Shown piece after piece: positions 1 through 9,248 of a DNA stretch of 64,000 nucleotides. Numbering within the stretch: the first letter of the stretch is position 1; the number at the start of each line of letters is the position of its first letter. The translations under genes and the position numbers were made by a program. The stretch comes from Cyanobacterium aponinum PCC 10605 (GTDB taxonomy: Bacteria; Cyanobacteriota; Cyanobacteriia; Cyanobacteriales; Cyanobacteriaceae): positions 3,782,001 to 3,846,000 of the forward strand of contig NC_019776.1 in the NCBI RefSeq assembly GCF_000317675.1, given 5' to 3'. Below the pieces are notes generated by a model. It did no database searches, was not told where the DNA came from, and saw only the letters and a program-made list of their open reading frames with translations.

Positions 1-246
1 TAATAAAAACGGTTTACTAAGATTTCTCAAATCAGACCCAATAGTATTAGCAAAGGGAATTTGTAGATGTATTAAGTAATTTTTAACAGTTTCAATAGAC
101 TGTAAATTGTGTTGGGCATATTGTATTTTACCCTCAACTAAATAAATATTCCATCTGACAGAATTTGTTTGAATTTGTAAATGTCCAGTTTGTTTATTTT
201 GACAAATTTTCCTTAGTATTTCCAAAGGAGGATATTCTTGATTCAT
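1..246 (-). CDS. PatA/PilG-like protein, N-terminal part (DUF4388), cut by window edge
   Basis: The reading frame starts at the ATG complementary to 244-246 and runs off the left edge; 82 residues are visible. The segment TGHLQIQ...WNIYLVEGKIQYAQH matches the DUF4388/PatA N-terminal pattern. Full-length members usually end in a response-regulator receiver domain, which would lie outside the window. In Synechocystis a PatA-like PilG belongs to the same cluster as PilH, PilI and PilJ, so its position downstream of pilL on the same strand suggests a phosphate-accepting output of this chemotaxis system. The missing C-terminus prevents a firm name. Confidence 0.7.
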   Translation of the reverse strand, partial: MNQEYPPLEILRKICQNKQTGHLQIQTNSVRWNIYLVEGKIQYAQHNLQSIETVKNYLIHLQIPFANTIGSDLRNLSKPFLL

Positions 247-821
247 TGCAGATAAAAATAAAATAAATAAGTTTAATTTAAAATATGAAATTTAAGCAAC
301 ACAAAACGACTCTTGAGATAAGTAAAAATACTCAAAAGATCGAAAATATAAGGAGACACCACGGAATCTCTAATATTGATTAGAAAAAGTTTTTTATGAT
401 AAAAATAAGATAAAAACAATAAAAATTAGCAATACTAATGTGTTTTTTCTTAATCTAAAATTATTTATGATTGCTGTAAAAAAAAATATTTTGGCCTTAA
501 TTATAACACAAAATTTTGTCGAATATTTAAAGTTTTGAACAACCTACTTAAGTATAATGTTGAAATCTTAATTTTTATATATAAATAAACTCATTAAAAA
601 TACACTTTAAATTTGAGAAATGAGTTTGGAGTTAACCTCAGTTCGGTGTCAGGGTGTTTAGGGGATGAGGAGATAAGGTGTCAGGTTTCAGGTTTCAGGT
701 TTTAGAAGAAAGTAATGAGTGTTCAGAGTTTTTAATTCTTAATTTTTAATTTTTAATTATCAACTATCCACCCCAACACTATTCACCTTTGCCCTTTGCC
801 TCTTGCCTTGTGCAATGCAAA
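247..821. other. Long AT-rich gap with a partial dispersed repeat
   Basis: No gene is seen. The first 380 bases are very AT-rich. From about 631 there is a one-ended copy of the dispersed repeat: a TAACCTCAGTTCGG end, then CAGGTTT heptamers, runs of TTAATTTT, and the CTATTCACCTTTGCCC block found in other copies. The opposite terminus is not recognisable. The gap separates pilL from the PatA-like gene, so the latter probably has its own promoter or depends on long read-through. Confidence 0.6.
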
Positions 822-3791
822 CTAGCTTAATATGAGATTTTTTATCGTTTCGAGTAATTCCCCTTCGTTGTAAGGTTTGGAAAAATAAGCACTTGCCCCC
901 AAATTAAGAGCTATTTGACGATGTTTTTCGTTACTGCGAGAAGTGAGCATGATAATGGGTAAAGACTGAAATTCAGGTTTTCCTTTGATTTCCTCTAAAA
1001 CTCCGTAGCCGTCTAGGTTGGGCATTTCAATATCGCAAATCATCCCTTGAACAGATAAACCACTTAATAGCTTTTCTACCGCTTCTTGTCCATCTTTGGC
1101 TTCTTCCACTTGATAACCTGCCTTTTCCAGAGTAGAGGCAAGATAACGACGAATATTGATAGAGTCATCGGTAATAAGAATTGTCTTGGTGTTTGGAGTA
1201 ACGAATGTATGGGGAATAGAAGGGATAAAAGTTTGTTCCTCTGTGATAGAAGATTGAATCCAAGAAACAGGATCAATTAAAAGTAATACTCGCCCATCTC
1301 CTAATATCATGGAACTAATAACACCTTCTGGTAAGGGTATATAACTTTCAATAGGACGAATGGTGACTTCTTGTTCTCCCCAATATTTTTCCACTTCTAA
1401 TGCACCCAAGTTATTTCCCTCGCCAACAACGATGGCTACAGATTGATTGATGATGGGATTACCTGACATTTGCCTAGATTGATAGGGGCGATTGAAAGTA
1501 AGAGTTTCTTTTAAGGATATGAGGGGAATTGTTTGATTTTGCCAAGTTATTTGTCGAGAATTTTGTTCTATTTCTGAAGAAAGGTTAAGGACTTCTCGCA
1601 CGCTGTTGACGGGTATAGCGAAAAATCCCCCCGCACTTTCGACAATCATTACCCTTAAAATGGAGGAGTTAAAAGGCACGGTTAAAGTAAATTTTGTCCC
1701 TTCTCCTATCTTGGTGGTAACTTGAATTTCTCCTCCTATTTCGTGCAAGTTGGTGCGTACTACATCCATACCAACTCCACGCCCAGATAATTCGGTAACT
1801 TGATCAGCAGTGCTAAAACCTGCATCAAATATATGATTTACCAATTGATGAGAGGACATTTGCTCTATTTGCTCTGGGCTAAAACCCATTTCTTGGAGTC
1901 TTTGACTGATTTTGTCCAAGTTAATTCCTGCCCCATCATCTTCAATGGTAATAATGGTTTTTGTTCCTCGGTTGACGGCACTTAATTTGATGTTCCCCAT
2001 GGTGGCTTTTCCTTTTTCTTGACGGGTTTGGGGTGATTCGATTCCGTGATCAAAGGCGTTGCGAATCAAATGTACCATCGGTGCATTCAGAGATTCAATA
2101 AAGGTGCGATCGAGCAGGGTGTTTTTTCCTTCAATGGTGAGGTTTACTTGTTTATGATATTGAATACTTAAGTCTCGCATCAAACGGGGAAAGCCTTTAA
2201 CTAAGTCGCTGAAAGGGCGCATTTGAATTTGAGTCACATTTTTTTGCAGCGATCGCATCGTTTGATTTAGTTCTTGCATTCCTCGGTTTACTTCCAGCAG
2301 TTCCAAGTTAATATCAGTTCCCACCTCTTTTAACTGCACAATCGTCTCTATTTGCCCCTGAGAAATCAAATGAACATCAGTATATCTGTCCATCTCTAAA
2401 GCGTCAAACTGCTCATTTAAAGGACTACTGGCAACGTTTTTTGAAGCAATACCACCCCCTTGAGTAACAGTAATTAAATCCGCTACGGAAGTGCGATCGT
2501 ACCAATCACGCAAAAGGCGATTAGAGTCTTCTAACTTACTCATCCGTTGATTCATCAATTCCACAAAGTTTTTTAATTGTTCTAAATGGGAATTAACCCG
2601 ATTTCGTTCTAAAATTAACTTGCCAAATAAATTATTTAACTGTTCAATTTGTTCTGTGGAAATTCTGACAGTTTGACGGCTAGAAGTTTTGGAAATAGTT
2701 GGCTTTGCTTGATTGATAACGGGTGTATTAATTTCTTCGGTTGTTTCACTAATTGCCTCAGATAAAGCATTTTCCAATAAGGCTAATTCTTCTTCAGGAA
2801 TTAACAACTCCTCAGTATCTTCTCGGTTGTTATTCGTTACCAAATCTTCCTCCAAGGATATTTCCTCAGAAGTTAAGTTATCGAGAGCATCACTTAGGGA
2901 AGATAAATCATTTTCATCGAATGTTTCTTCTGGAGAGAATAAGTTTGTTGTAGTGACAGTATCAAGGGCATCCGTCAAGGAGGATAAATCATCTTCATCC
3001 CAACTAACTAAATTTTCCTCTAGGGGCATAAAAGAGACATCCAAGCTAGAAGGCAATTTATCTAAGCTACCGCGCATAACTAAAGCAAGAGTGCGTCGCC
3101 AAGATTTTATTGCTTCATCACAAAGAGCTTTAATATTTTCTGTTTCAATAATTTCAGCATGTTGTTGAATAGACTGACAAAGTTCTATAACTGGGGTTAA
3201 TTCTGCTAACTGAGCGCAAAAGGATAGTTGTTCACAGGCAGACTGTAAAGTAAATTTTAATTCCTCGACCGATAAATTTTCCATCGACCGAGCAAAATTA
3301 TCAATAATATTCTGCGCCCCTTCCTCAAACATCAAAGAAGCCGAATCAACCTGCTCATTTTGAGTAAACAAAAAATCCTCGTCTTCTGGGGTAAGTTCTC
3401 CTAAATATTCTTGTAAGCCTGTGAAAATAATCTCTAAATCTCGACTTAAATTTTCGTCTATTTCTAACCCATGACGGTACAAATCACTGATATGACGCAT
3501 TTGATCTACACTCTGTAATAATAAAGTTTCGATCGCAACATCAATATTAGTCGAATGATAATGTACCCGTAAAATTTTCAAAAAATCTTCTAAACGATGG
3601 GCAACTTCACTTAAAGTCATAAATCCCATCATCCCCGCCCCCCCTTTCACCGAGTGAGCCGCCCTTAAAGCTAAGTCTATTTTTTCTGTTTCGGCAACAG
3701 TAGAACTAATATGCAGTAACGCAGACTCAATACTATCAAAACACTCCTCCGCTTCATCGAGGAAATTCATTTTTATTTGTTCTTGATCCAT
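822..3791 (-). CDS. pilL: CheA-type hybrid histidine kinase of the Pil system
   Basis: 989 residues. An N-terminal Hpt domain carries the phospho-accepting His46 in AHSVKGGAG. A long acidic, low-complexity spacer follows (about 160-370), then a CheA dimerisation helix pair, an HATPase with N-box HLIRNAFDHG and G boxes DDGAGI and GRGVGMDVV, a CheW-like domain, and a C-terminal receiver (about 865-989) with DD, the acceptor Asp in CDIEMPN, and Lys in YFSKPY. This is the architecture of cyanobacterial PilL/PixL kinases, which control type IV pilus twitching and phototaxis. It is separated from pilJ by repeats and a broken toxin-antitoxin pair on the other strand. With no photoreceptor-type partner here, PilL is a better name than PixL. 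Confidence 0.93.
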   Translation of the reverse strand: MDQEQIKMNFLDEAEECFDSIESALLHISSTVAETEKIDLALRAAHSVKGGAGMMGFMTLSEVAHRLEDFLKILRVHYHSTNIDVAIETLLLQSVDQMRHISDLYRHGLEIDENLSRDLEIIFTGLQEYLGELTPEDEDFLFTQNEQVDSASLMFEEGAQNIIDNFARSMENLSVEELKFTLQSACEQLSFCAQLAELTPVIELCQSIQQHAEIIETENIKALCDEAIKSWRRTLALVMRGSLDKLPSSLDVSFMPLEENLVSWDEDDLSSLTDALDTVTTTNLFSPEETFDENDLSSLSDALDNLTSEEISLEEDLVTNNNREDTEELLIPEEELALLENALSEAISETTEEINTPVINQAKPTISKTSSRQTVRISTEQIEQLNNLFGKLILERNRVNSHLEQLKNFVELMNQRMSKLEDSNRLLRDWYDRTSVADLITVTQGGGIASKNVASSPLNEQFDALEMDRYTDVHLISQGQIETIVQLKEVGTDINLELLEVNRGMQELNQTMRSLQKNVTQIQMRPFSDLVKGFPRLMRDLSIQYHKQVNLTIEGKNTLLDRTFIESLNAPMVHLIRNAFDHGIESPQTRQEKGKATMGNIKLSAVNRGTKTIITIEDDGAGINLDKISQRLQEMGFSPEQIEQMSSHQLVNHIFDAGFSTADQVTELSGRGVGMDVVRTNLHEIGGEIQVTTKIGEGTKFTLTVPFNSSILRVMIVESAGGFFAIPVNSVREVLNLSSEIEQNSRQITWQNQTIPLISLKETLTFNRPYQSRQMSGNPIINQSVAIVVGEGNNLGALEVEKYWGEQEVTIRPIESYIPLPEGVISSMILGDGRVLLLIDPVSWIQSSITEEQTFIPSIPHTFVTPNTKTILITDDSINIRRYLASTLEKAGYQVEEAKDGQEAVEKLLSGLSVQGMICDIEMPNLDGYGVLEEIKGKPEFQSLPIIMLTSRSNEKHRQIALNLGASAYFSKPYNEGELLETIKNLILS

Positions 3792-3879
3792 TTTTTTATC
3801 GATTTATCTAGTTTTTTCGTATATGAGGGTAAGTGCGGACAGAGGCAGTGCCTTTGGCATCGTGCTGGAATGGCAATTT

Positions 3880-4085
3880 CAATTTAAAAAAGGTCAGGTG
3901 TCAGGTTGCAGGTTGCAGGTGGTAGGGGTTTTTAGCAAGGGGCTTTCTTCTGACCTAGGCAAGGGGCTTAAGCCCCTTGTTTAAGTCAGTTCGGGTTAAG
4001 GCAATTTTATCGTTATTTCTAAGAAGAAGCTATAAGGTTTTCTGACTACGAGTTGGTCTGCTTTCAGCTTATCCAAAACTCAGGT
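3880..4085 (-). repeat. Dispersed TIR repeat, copy A, with REP palindrome
   Basis: Inverted relative to the copies at 12568 and 34241. The intact terminus AACTCAGGT lies at 4077-4085. The internal block (AAGGCAATTTTATCGTT...AAGCTATAAGGTTTTCTGACTA...TTTCAGCTTATCC) is the reverse complement of the block in copies C, F and G. It contains the 20 bp palindrome at 3960-3979, one extra 24 bp unit as in the RAYT flanks, and TCAGGTTGCAGGTTGCAGG heptamers. The other terminus is degraded, so the left limit is approximate. Confidence 0.75.
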
Positions 4086-4121
4086 TAAGATAAAAATATC
4101 AAATTTTAGGAGGAAAAACCA

Positions 4122-4367
4122 ATGACAAAATTGCAAATTAAAGAAAAAATTAATAACTATTTAGATAAATTACCTACCTCCAAATTAGAAGAAATAGCTA
4201 GTTATATTGAAAATAATTATTCAACAGAAAAATTGACCTATCAATCAAAAAAACAACCATCGTCATTGGGGAAAAAATTAAGGGCAATTAGAGCAAAAAT
4301 TATCGCTGAAGGAGAACCTTTATTAACTGCTGAACAGGTGGAAATAGAAAAAAAAATGAGACAATGA
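4122..4367 (+). CDS. Antitoxin-like protein of a VapC-type pair
   Basis: 81 residues, basic and predicted mostly helical, preceded by a strong ribosome binding site (AGGAGG at about 4108). No DNA-binding family is identified with certainty. The call rests on context: 28 bases after its stop comes the start of a PIN-domain toxin gene, the usual antitoxin-toxin order. The antitoxin frame is open while the toxin frame is broken, so it may be a surviving orphan antitoxin. Confidence 0.6.
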   Translation: MTKLQIKEKINNYLDKLPTSKLEEIASYIENNYSTEKLTYQSKKQPSSLGKKLRAIRAKIIAEGEPLLTAEQVEIEKKMRQ

Positions 4368-4395
4368 GAATACTGGCAAAGTTAATCCAATAATT

Positions 4396-4884
4396 ATGAA
4401 AAAGACCTTTATTGACTCAGGGGTATTAATTTTTGCCGCTAGGGGCGAAGGTAAATAGTGAATAGTTGATAATTAAGAATTAGGAATTAAAAACCCCGAA
4501 CACTCATTATTTGTTACTCATTACTCGTTATTTATTACTTTCTCTCAACACCTGCAACCTGCAACCTGAAACCTGACACCTACCCTTATCCAATATTCTT
4601 AAACCGAACTGAGGTTACCCAAGGCTATTTATAATAAAAAACAAGCTGAAATAGAATTTTATAAAACTTATTTTGAAGCAGTATTTTATTGGGCTACAGA
4701 CTTAGAAAATATAATAAAAAAAGCATTAGAGGAAGCTAGTAATTATGGTACAGGAGCAATGGATTCTTTACATATTGCATCAGCTAAATTACTTCAAGTT
4801 GATGAATTTATCACTAATGAAAAAACAAATAAATCCATTCATCGTAGCCAAAGCATTAACATTATCTCCCTTTATGATTTATAA
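4396..4884 (+). pseudogene. PIN-domain (VapC-like) toxin split by a dispersed repeat
   Basis: The N-terminal piece (4396-4458) reads MKKTFIDSGVLIFAARGEG, a typical PIN start with the first catalytic Asp, then stops at a TAG formed by repeat DNA. The C-terminal piece (4618-4884) reads PKAIYNKKQAEIEFYK...YGTGAMDSLHIASAK...VDEFITNEKTNKSIHR, which has the conserved D-x-LH-x-A and FIT-x-EK features of these toxins. Repeat sequence lies between. From my memory of intact relatives, about 30 codons around the second catalytic acidic residue also appear to be lost. The gene should be inactive. Confidence 0.85.
4452..4615 (+). repeat. Dispersed TIR repeat, copy B, inside the toxin gene
   Basis: The right end is canonical: ATTCTTAAACCGAACTGAGGT ends at 4615. 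The body holds AATAGTGAATAGTTGATAATTAAG, CACTCATTA and CCTGCAACCTGAAACC modules. The left terminus ACCTGAGTTCGG is absent, so the copy is truncated or was formed together with a deletion in the toxin gene. No target duplication is visible. Confidence 0.8.
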
Positions 4885-4940
4885 CATTGTTCACGCACTC
4901 CTAATTCTTAATAAAAATAATCGAAGATTCTATATCTAAT

Positions 4941-7361
4941 TTAATTAATGACGGTATTTTCCTCGCTGACTTTAAACTGCTCTACCGCCGACTCTAACTG
5001 TTGAGCAATTTGTGATGTGGCTTGGATTGATTCCACAATTTTTTGTGAGTAGTCTAATCTTTCCTCTGACTGATAGGCTATTTGTTCCATTAATTCTTGT
5101 ACGGTTTGGGATGTTTGAGCCTGAGAGACAGTGGATTGAGAAATACTTTGCATTAACTGGTTAATATTACGAGAGCGAGTTAAAACTTGTTCTAATTGTT
5201 GTTTTGTGGTTTCTACCAGTTGGGTTGTATTTACTACTTGGGTTGTACCAGACTCCATTGCATTGGTGACTTCTTGGGTTTCTCTTTGAATTTCTGCCAC
5301 GATTTTAGCAATTTCCTTGGTTGCTGAAGCAGATTGCTCCGCTAATGCCCCAACTTGTTCTGCTACCACTGTAAAACCTTGTCCTTGTTCTCCTGCTCGA
5401 CTTGCTTCTACACTGGCATTAATGGCAAGAAGGTTCGTTTTTAAAGCAATTTCTTCAATTAAAGATACTACCTGTGAAATTTTTTGGGAAGATTCCCCCA
5501 AGCGTTTCATTTTTTTTGCGGTTTCTCCCACCGTATTTCTGAGACTAACAATAGTATTTACTGTTGCATCCATACCTTTAGAACTTTCTTCGGTGGCAGA
5601 GTAAGCATCATCTGCAAGGGTGGCGGCTTGGTTCGCACTTTGTGCAATTTTGGCGATAGTTTCTGACATATTTTTTACTGATACTAATGTATCCATAGTT
5701 TTATAGTTTTCTTCGATCGCTTCTTTGGTCAATTCTTTGATAGATTGTTCATCTTTTTCTAAAGCGGAAATTACTTGTTTACTGGATTTTTGTACTTGAG
5801 AAGCAATATCTTGTAAACTATCGAGAATAGCATTACATAAATCGGCAACGGTACTCATTTCCATCGAACTTAAACTTGCTCTCACCGTTAAATCTCCATC
5901 TACTGCGTCTTGTAAGTCTTCTAGTAGTTGGTAAATCCCCATTTCTAATTTTTCTTTTTCTTCTATTTGTTGATTGGCGATCGCTTCTTGTTCTTGAATA
6001 AGTTGTTTTACCCGTTTTACTAAGCCATTAAAATTATAAGCAAGAATACGATTTTCTTCTGTTCCTTCTAAAGTTGCCTCAACTTCTAAATTTCCTTGTG
6101 CTACCTGTTTCGCTTTATTGGTTAGATTAGTTAAGGGTTCAGAGAAGTTTTGTGCTAAAAGAATAATACTAGCAATGGCAAGAATTGCTAAGAAAAAAGC
6201 CAGAGAACCAAAAATAAAAGCTAATTGATTTCCTTCTCGATAAATTTCACTTTGATCAACAGAAATTACTCCCAAAAAATTAGTTTCAGGAATAGACAAC
6301 ATTTTAAAAAATCGTCCATTTAACTGAAAAGTTAGTACTTTCAAATCTTCTCCTTTTATTCGCTCTCTTACATCTATATTTGATAAATTGGGTATTTGAT
6401 TTAATTGATTTTGTAATTCCAAAAGATTATTATTAGACTGATTTTCTAAAAAAACTTTTGCCACTTGAGTGACAACCTCACCCCCAACAATTTGGCTTGT
6501 TGATATATTAAGAGTCTCTGGTGCGATCGAATTTAATAAATTTCCCGTTTGACCATCAATAATTTGCAATACTGTTGTACCGACTATTTCTCTGTTTAAA
6601 AGATTAGCTAAGGTTTCTTGTAAAGTTTGTACTGATACACTAATCTTGGCAACTCCAAAAACTGCTCCATTGTTAAATTCATTTAAAGTACTGACAGTTT
6701 CAACTACAACGGTGTTTATTGACTCATCAAATACAGAATTGAGAATTTTTTCCCCCTCTTTACTTCCTATTTGCCACCATTGCTCATCACTTTGTACAAA
6801 ATCACTAGGAGTAGAGCTATAAGCAACATTAAAGCCATTGGGGTCTGTAATGATAATTTCTGAGATTCCCCGGCTATCAGATAACCCTTTGAGGTAATTA
6901 TTTAGAGTTACATTCGGTATCAATAACTTATTTTGAGCAAAATTACTTTCTAATTGAGGAATAGACTGTTGCAATAATCCTTGAGATTCAACAATTTGAC
7001 TACTATCTTCTATTGCCTGAATAATTAAAGGATTTGTTTGTAATTCTTCTTTCAGCCTCAAGGCATTTTGAAAATATCTTCCAGTTATTTCCTCGCCCAA
7101 AATAGCAATTTCTTCTAGGCGATTTAACTCATCTCTTTCTGCTCTGTAACTTGTAATATTAATGGTTATAGAACTAGCAACAATTAAGGGGATTAAAGTA
7201 GTGGGTAAGATAGTCGTTAATAGTCTTTGTCTAAAAGTTCCCCCCTTTTTGATAATGTCTTCACCCTCTAGCTTATTTTGCCCTGAAGGTTGGAGAGAAG
7301 AAATATCTTCTTTTTCTGAAGATTCGTTTTGTAGGGGAAAAGTAGAATTGGGACTAATCAT
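4941..7361 (-). CDS. pilJ: Methyl-accepting chemotaxis protein of the Pil system
   Basis: 806 residues. A first membrane helix at about 47-69 is followed by a periplasmic sensor region (about 70-375, Cache-like by length and position), a second helix at about 375-397, a HAMP domain, and a long cytoplasmic coiled coil. The conserved MCP hairpin lies near 634-677 ([20 protein letters not shown]...[13 protein letters not shown]). No GAF/phytochrome-type domain is present, so this is not a PixJ-like cyanobacteriochrome photoreceptor; the signal is probably periplasmic or relayed. It lies 47 bp downstream of pilI on the same strand, so the two are probably co-transcribed. Confidence 0.92.
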   Translation of the reverse strand: MISPNSTFPLQNESSEKEDISSLQPSGQNKLEGEDIIKKGGTFRQRLLTTILPTTLIPLIVASSITINITSYRAERDELNRLEEIAILGEEITGRYFQNALRLKEELQTNPLIIQAIEDSSQIVESQGLLQQSIPQLESNFAQNKLLIPNVTLNNYLKGLSDSRGISEIIITDPNGFNVAYSSTPSDFVQSDEQWWQIGSKEGEKILNSVFDESINTVVVETVSTLNEFNNGAVFGVAKISVSVQTLQETLANLLNREIVGTTVLQIIDGQTGNLLNSIAPETLNISTSQIVGGEVVTQVAKVFLENQSNNNLLELQNQLNQIPNLSNIDVRERIKGEDLKVLTFQLNGRFFKMLSIPETNFLGVISVDQSEIYREGNQLAFIFGSLAFFLAILAIASIILLAQNFSEPLTNLTNKAKQVAQGNLEVEATLEGTEENRILAYNFNGLVKRVKQLIQEQEAIANQQIEEKEKLEMGIYQLLEDLQDAVDGDLTVRASLSSMEMSTVADLCNAILDSLQDIASQVQKSSKQVISALEKDEQSIKELTKEAIEENYKTMDTLVSVKNMSETIAKIAQSANQAATLADDAYSATEESSKGMDATVNTIVSLRNTVGETAKKMKRLGESSQKISQVVSLIEEIALKTNLLAINASVEASRAGEQGQGFTVVAEQVGALAEQSASATKEIAKIVAEIQRETQEVTNAMESGTTQVVNTTQLVETTKQQLEQVLTRSRNINQLMQSISQSTVSQAQTSQTVQELMEQIAYQSEERLDYSQKIVESIQATSQIAQQLESAVEQFKVSEENTVIN

Positions 7362-7408
7362 TTTTTTATCTGTGAATTTTAACTAAATATAAGATTATTA
7401 AATCAATA

Positions 7409-7966
7409 TTAAAAACTTTTCTTAACTATCTTAACTAAATCTAAAACCGCTAAAGTTTGATTTTGTTCAATAATCCAGCCATAAATATATTCATCTAGGC
7501 TTTTTTCCGAAAATAATGGGGTTGAAGAATCGTCTTTAATTGGTTTTTGCTCGGTTCTAGTGATACCCTCTATCTTATGCACCGCTAAACCAAGCCATAA
7601 TTCAGAAGAATGAGAATTATTATTAGGAATAAAAGGGGCAATATTAACAACTACTAAGTTATACTCTCTTGCATAGGCAGAAATAGGAGTTAAATTAACT
7701 AACAAAGGCAAGTCCATCACCAAAAAGACTCGATCGCGAGAATTGATTACTCCCATAATAAAAGGGGACATTTTTGGCACAGGAGTAATTTTATCTCTAT
7801 CAATTAGTAGCGATTCTCTGACATCATCAATAGGTATTAAAGCAGTAATACCCGCATCTAACTGAAATCTTAAGTAGCGATCGCCTCTTAGGTCTTTATT
7901 TTCAAATAGTTGTGGTAATAATTGCTCTAACTTAGAAGAAATAGAAACAGATTCAGACATAGACAT
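7409..7966 (-). CDS. pilI: CheW-like adaptor protein
   Basis: 185 residues forming a single CheW-like domain (YLRFQLDAGITALIPIDDVRESL near the start, NLVVVNIAPF and LGLAVHKIEGI in the middle). It is expected to couple the receptor PilJ to the kinase PilL. An in-frame Met three residues into the protein could also be the start. It lies between pilH and pilJ in the same order as Synechocystis slr1042-slr1044. Confidence 0.9.
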   Translation of the reverse strand: MSMSESVSISSKLEQLLPQLFENKDLRGDRYLRFQLDAGITALIPIDDVRESLLIDRDKITPVPKMSPFIMGVINSRDRVFLVMDLPLLVNLTPISAYAREYNLVVVNIAPFIPNNNSHSSELWLGLAVHKIEGITRTEQKPIKDDSSTPLFSEKSLDEYIYGWIIEQNQTLAVLDLVKIVKKSF

Positions 7967-7979
7967 AATATAGATTTCA

Positions 7980-8200
7980 AAAAGACAAAGGCAATTAGTG
8001 AATAGTGAATAGTGAATAGTTGATAATTAAAAATTAAGAATTAAGAATTAAGAATTAAAAACCCTTAACTCATTACTCCTTACTCATTACTTGTTTCTCC
8101 CTCTCCCCTCATCACCTCATCCCCTAAACACCCTGACACCTGCAACCTGAAACCTGAAACCTGACACCTTATCTCCCTCCCCTTATCCACCTAAAACATC
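7980..8200. repeat. Compound short-repeat array between pilH and pilI
   Basis: Tandem GTGAATA units, TTAAGAA heptamers (about 8030-8056), ATTACTC units and ACCTGAA/ACCTGCA heptamers (about 8130-8170) occur together. These are the internal modules of the dispersed TIR repeat, but neither terminus is present here. The array resembles the short tandemly repeated heptamers described in cyanobacteria. Confidence 0.7.
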
Positions 8201-8230
8201 TTCCCCTAATTCTCCAATCAAAGAAAAGAT

Positions 8231-8596
8231 TTAAGAATTAATAGCCGATTTCACCGCATTGACTAAATCTTCTTTCGTGCAGGGTTTAATAACATAAGCC
8301 TTAACCCCTTGCTTTGTTGCCCACATTTTATCCACATCTCGATTTTTTGCTGTACAAGCTACCACAGGAATCGTTGCTGTATTAGGATTTTTCTTTAATT
8401 GACGACATAAATCCAACCCGCCCATCTCTGGCATCATCCAATCTGTTACGATTATGTCTGGTTTATTATTATCTACCATTTCAAGAGCTTCTTTTCCATT
8501 GTTAGCCGTTGTTACATCATAACCTGCCTCTGTTAGGTATTGATGCAATAAATCTAATTCAGCTTTCATGTCATCAACTAATAATACTTTACTCAT
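8231..8596 (-). CDS. pilH: CheY-like response regulator
   Basis: 121 residues, a stand-alone receiver domain: acidic pair at residues 8-9, phospho-acceptor Asp52 in IIVTDWMMPEMGG, Thr in VVACTAKN, and Lys in AYVIKPC. It is the first gene of the minus-strand pil cluster. It is expected to receive phosphate from PilL and influence type IV pilus motors. Confidence 0.92.
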   Translation of the reverse strand: MSKVLLVDDMKAELDLLHQYLTEAGYDVTTANNGKEALEMVDNNKPDIIVTDWMMPEMGGLDLCRQLKKNPNTATIPVVACTAKNRDVDKMWATKQGVKAYVIKPCTKEDLVNAVKSAINS

Positions 8597-8715
8597 ATTT
8601 GATTTGATTAAATTTTGATTAAGTTTTGATTTAATAGAATAAATTTACACCATTAGCCCCTATATTAAACTTGAGTTTTATATAAAATTTTTGGTAGTGT
8701 AAGGGTTATTTTTAT

Positions 8716-8890
8716 GGTTCTTCAGAGTGTGGTTATGATAAATTAAGAGAAACAGAACTTTCATAACCTTTATGGAATAGTGTTTATAGTAAAATAAAAA
8801 CTAAAAGTTTATAAATTATTATTTAATAATCCCCTATTGCCTTTCAGCCTACCCTAACTAATAATTTACACGACGAGAAGTGATAGAGCC
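8716..8890 (+). mobile_element. ISL3-like MITE, copy 1
   Basis: A 175 bp element running from GGTTCTTCAGAGTGTGG to CGAGAAGTGATAGAGCC, bounded by a perfect 8 bp duplication ATTTTTAT (8708-8715 and 8891-8898). It is the near-identical reverse complement of 51296-51483. The GGTTCT/GGCTCT tips and the 8 bp duplication are typical of ISL3-family insertion sequences. It has no open reading frame, so it would need a transposase supplied in trans. Confidence 0.88.
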
Positions 8891-8898
8891 ATTTTTAT

Positions 8899-9248
8899 CA
8901 GTGATTAGTAATTAAGAGTTAGTTTCCTCTTTCTCCTCTTTAATGTTTATTAAATTACTTTTTTACTCACTTCAATGGATTGAAAAAAATGTAAGTATTT
9001 TTCTTACTTTATTACATATAGATGACTTTTGCTTACACGATAAAACACAAAAAACTCGATTTTAAAAAGCATTATAATTTTTGCTAATTAAGCAATAATA
9101 ACTAACTATTTTTTTCTTTTTTTCCTATATATATATGATAGGATATTACCTTAGAAAAACTATACTGTTATGATGCAAAAACTGCATTTTAACTAGATTT
9201 TATCCACAAAAAATTAAGTATAATCAGCTACATTTTAGCAGAAAAATT
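8899..9248. promoter_or_regulatory. Upstream region of putA
   Basis: Leader of about 350 bp without a gene, AT-rich, with an alternating TATATATATG stretch near 9128-9137 and several candidate -10-like A/T hexamers. I see no clear operator or riboswitch. A promoter for putA must lie here, or read-through must come from the MITE. Confidence 0.4.

Noticed and set aside
4745-4939. Open frame of 64 codons overlapping the toxin C-terminal fragment
   Set aside because: It is out of frame with the recognisable PIN sequence and has no recognisable motif; it is a shadow of the pseudogene.
4941-7361. Calling the receptor PixJ (blue/green-light photoreceptor)
   Set aside because: No GAF domain or chromophore Cys motif is present; the sensory part is a periplasmic Cache-like region.
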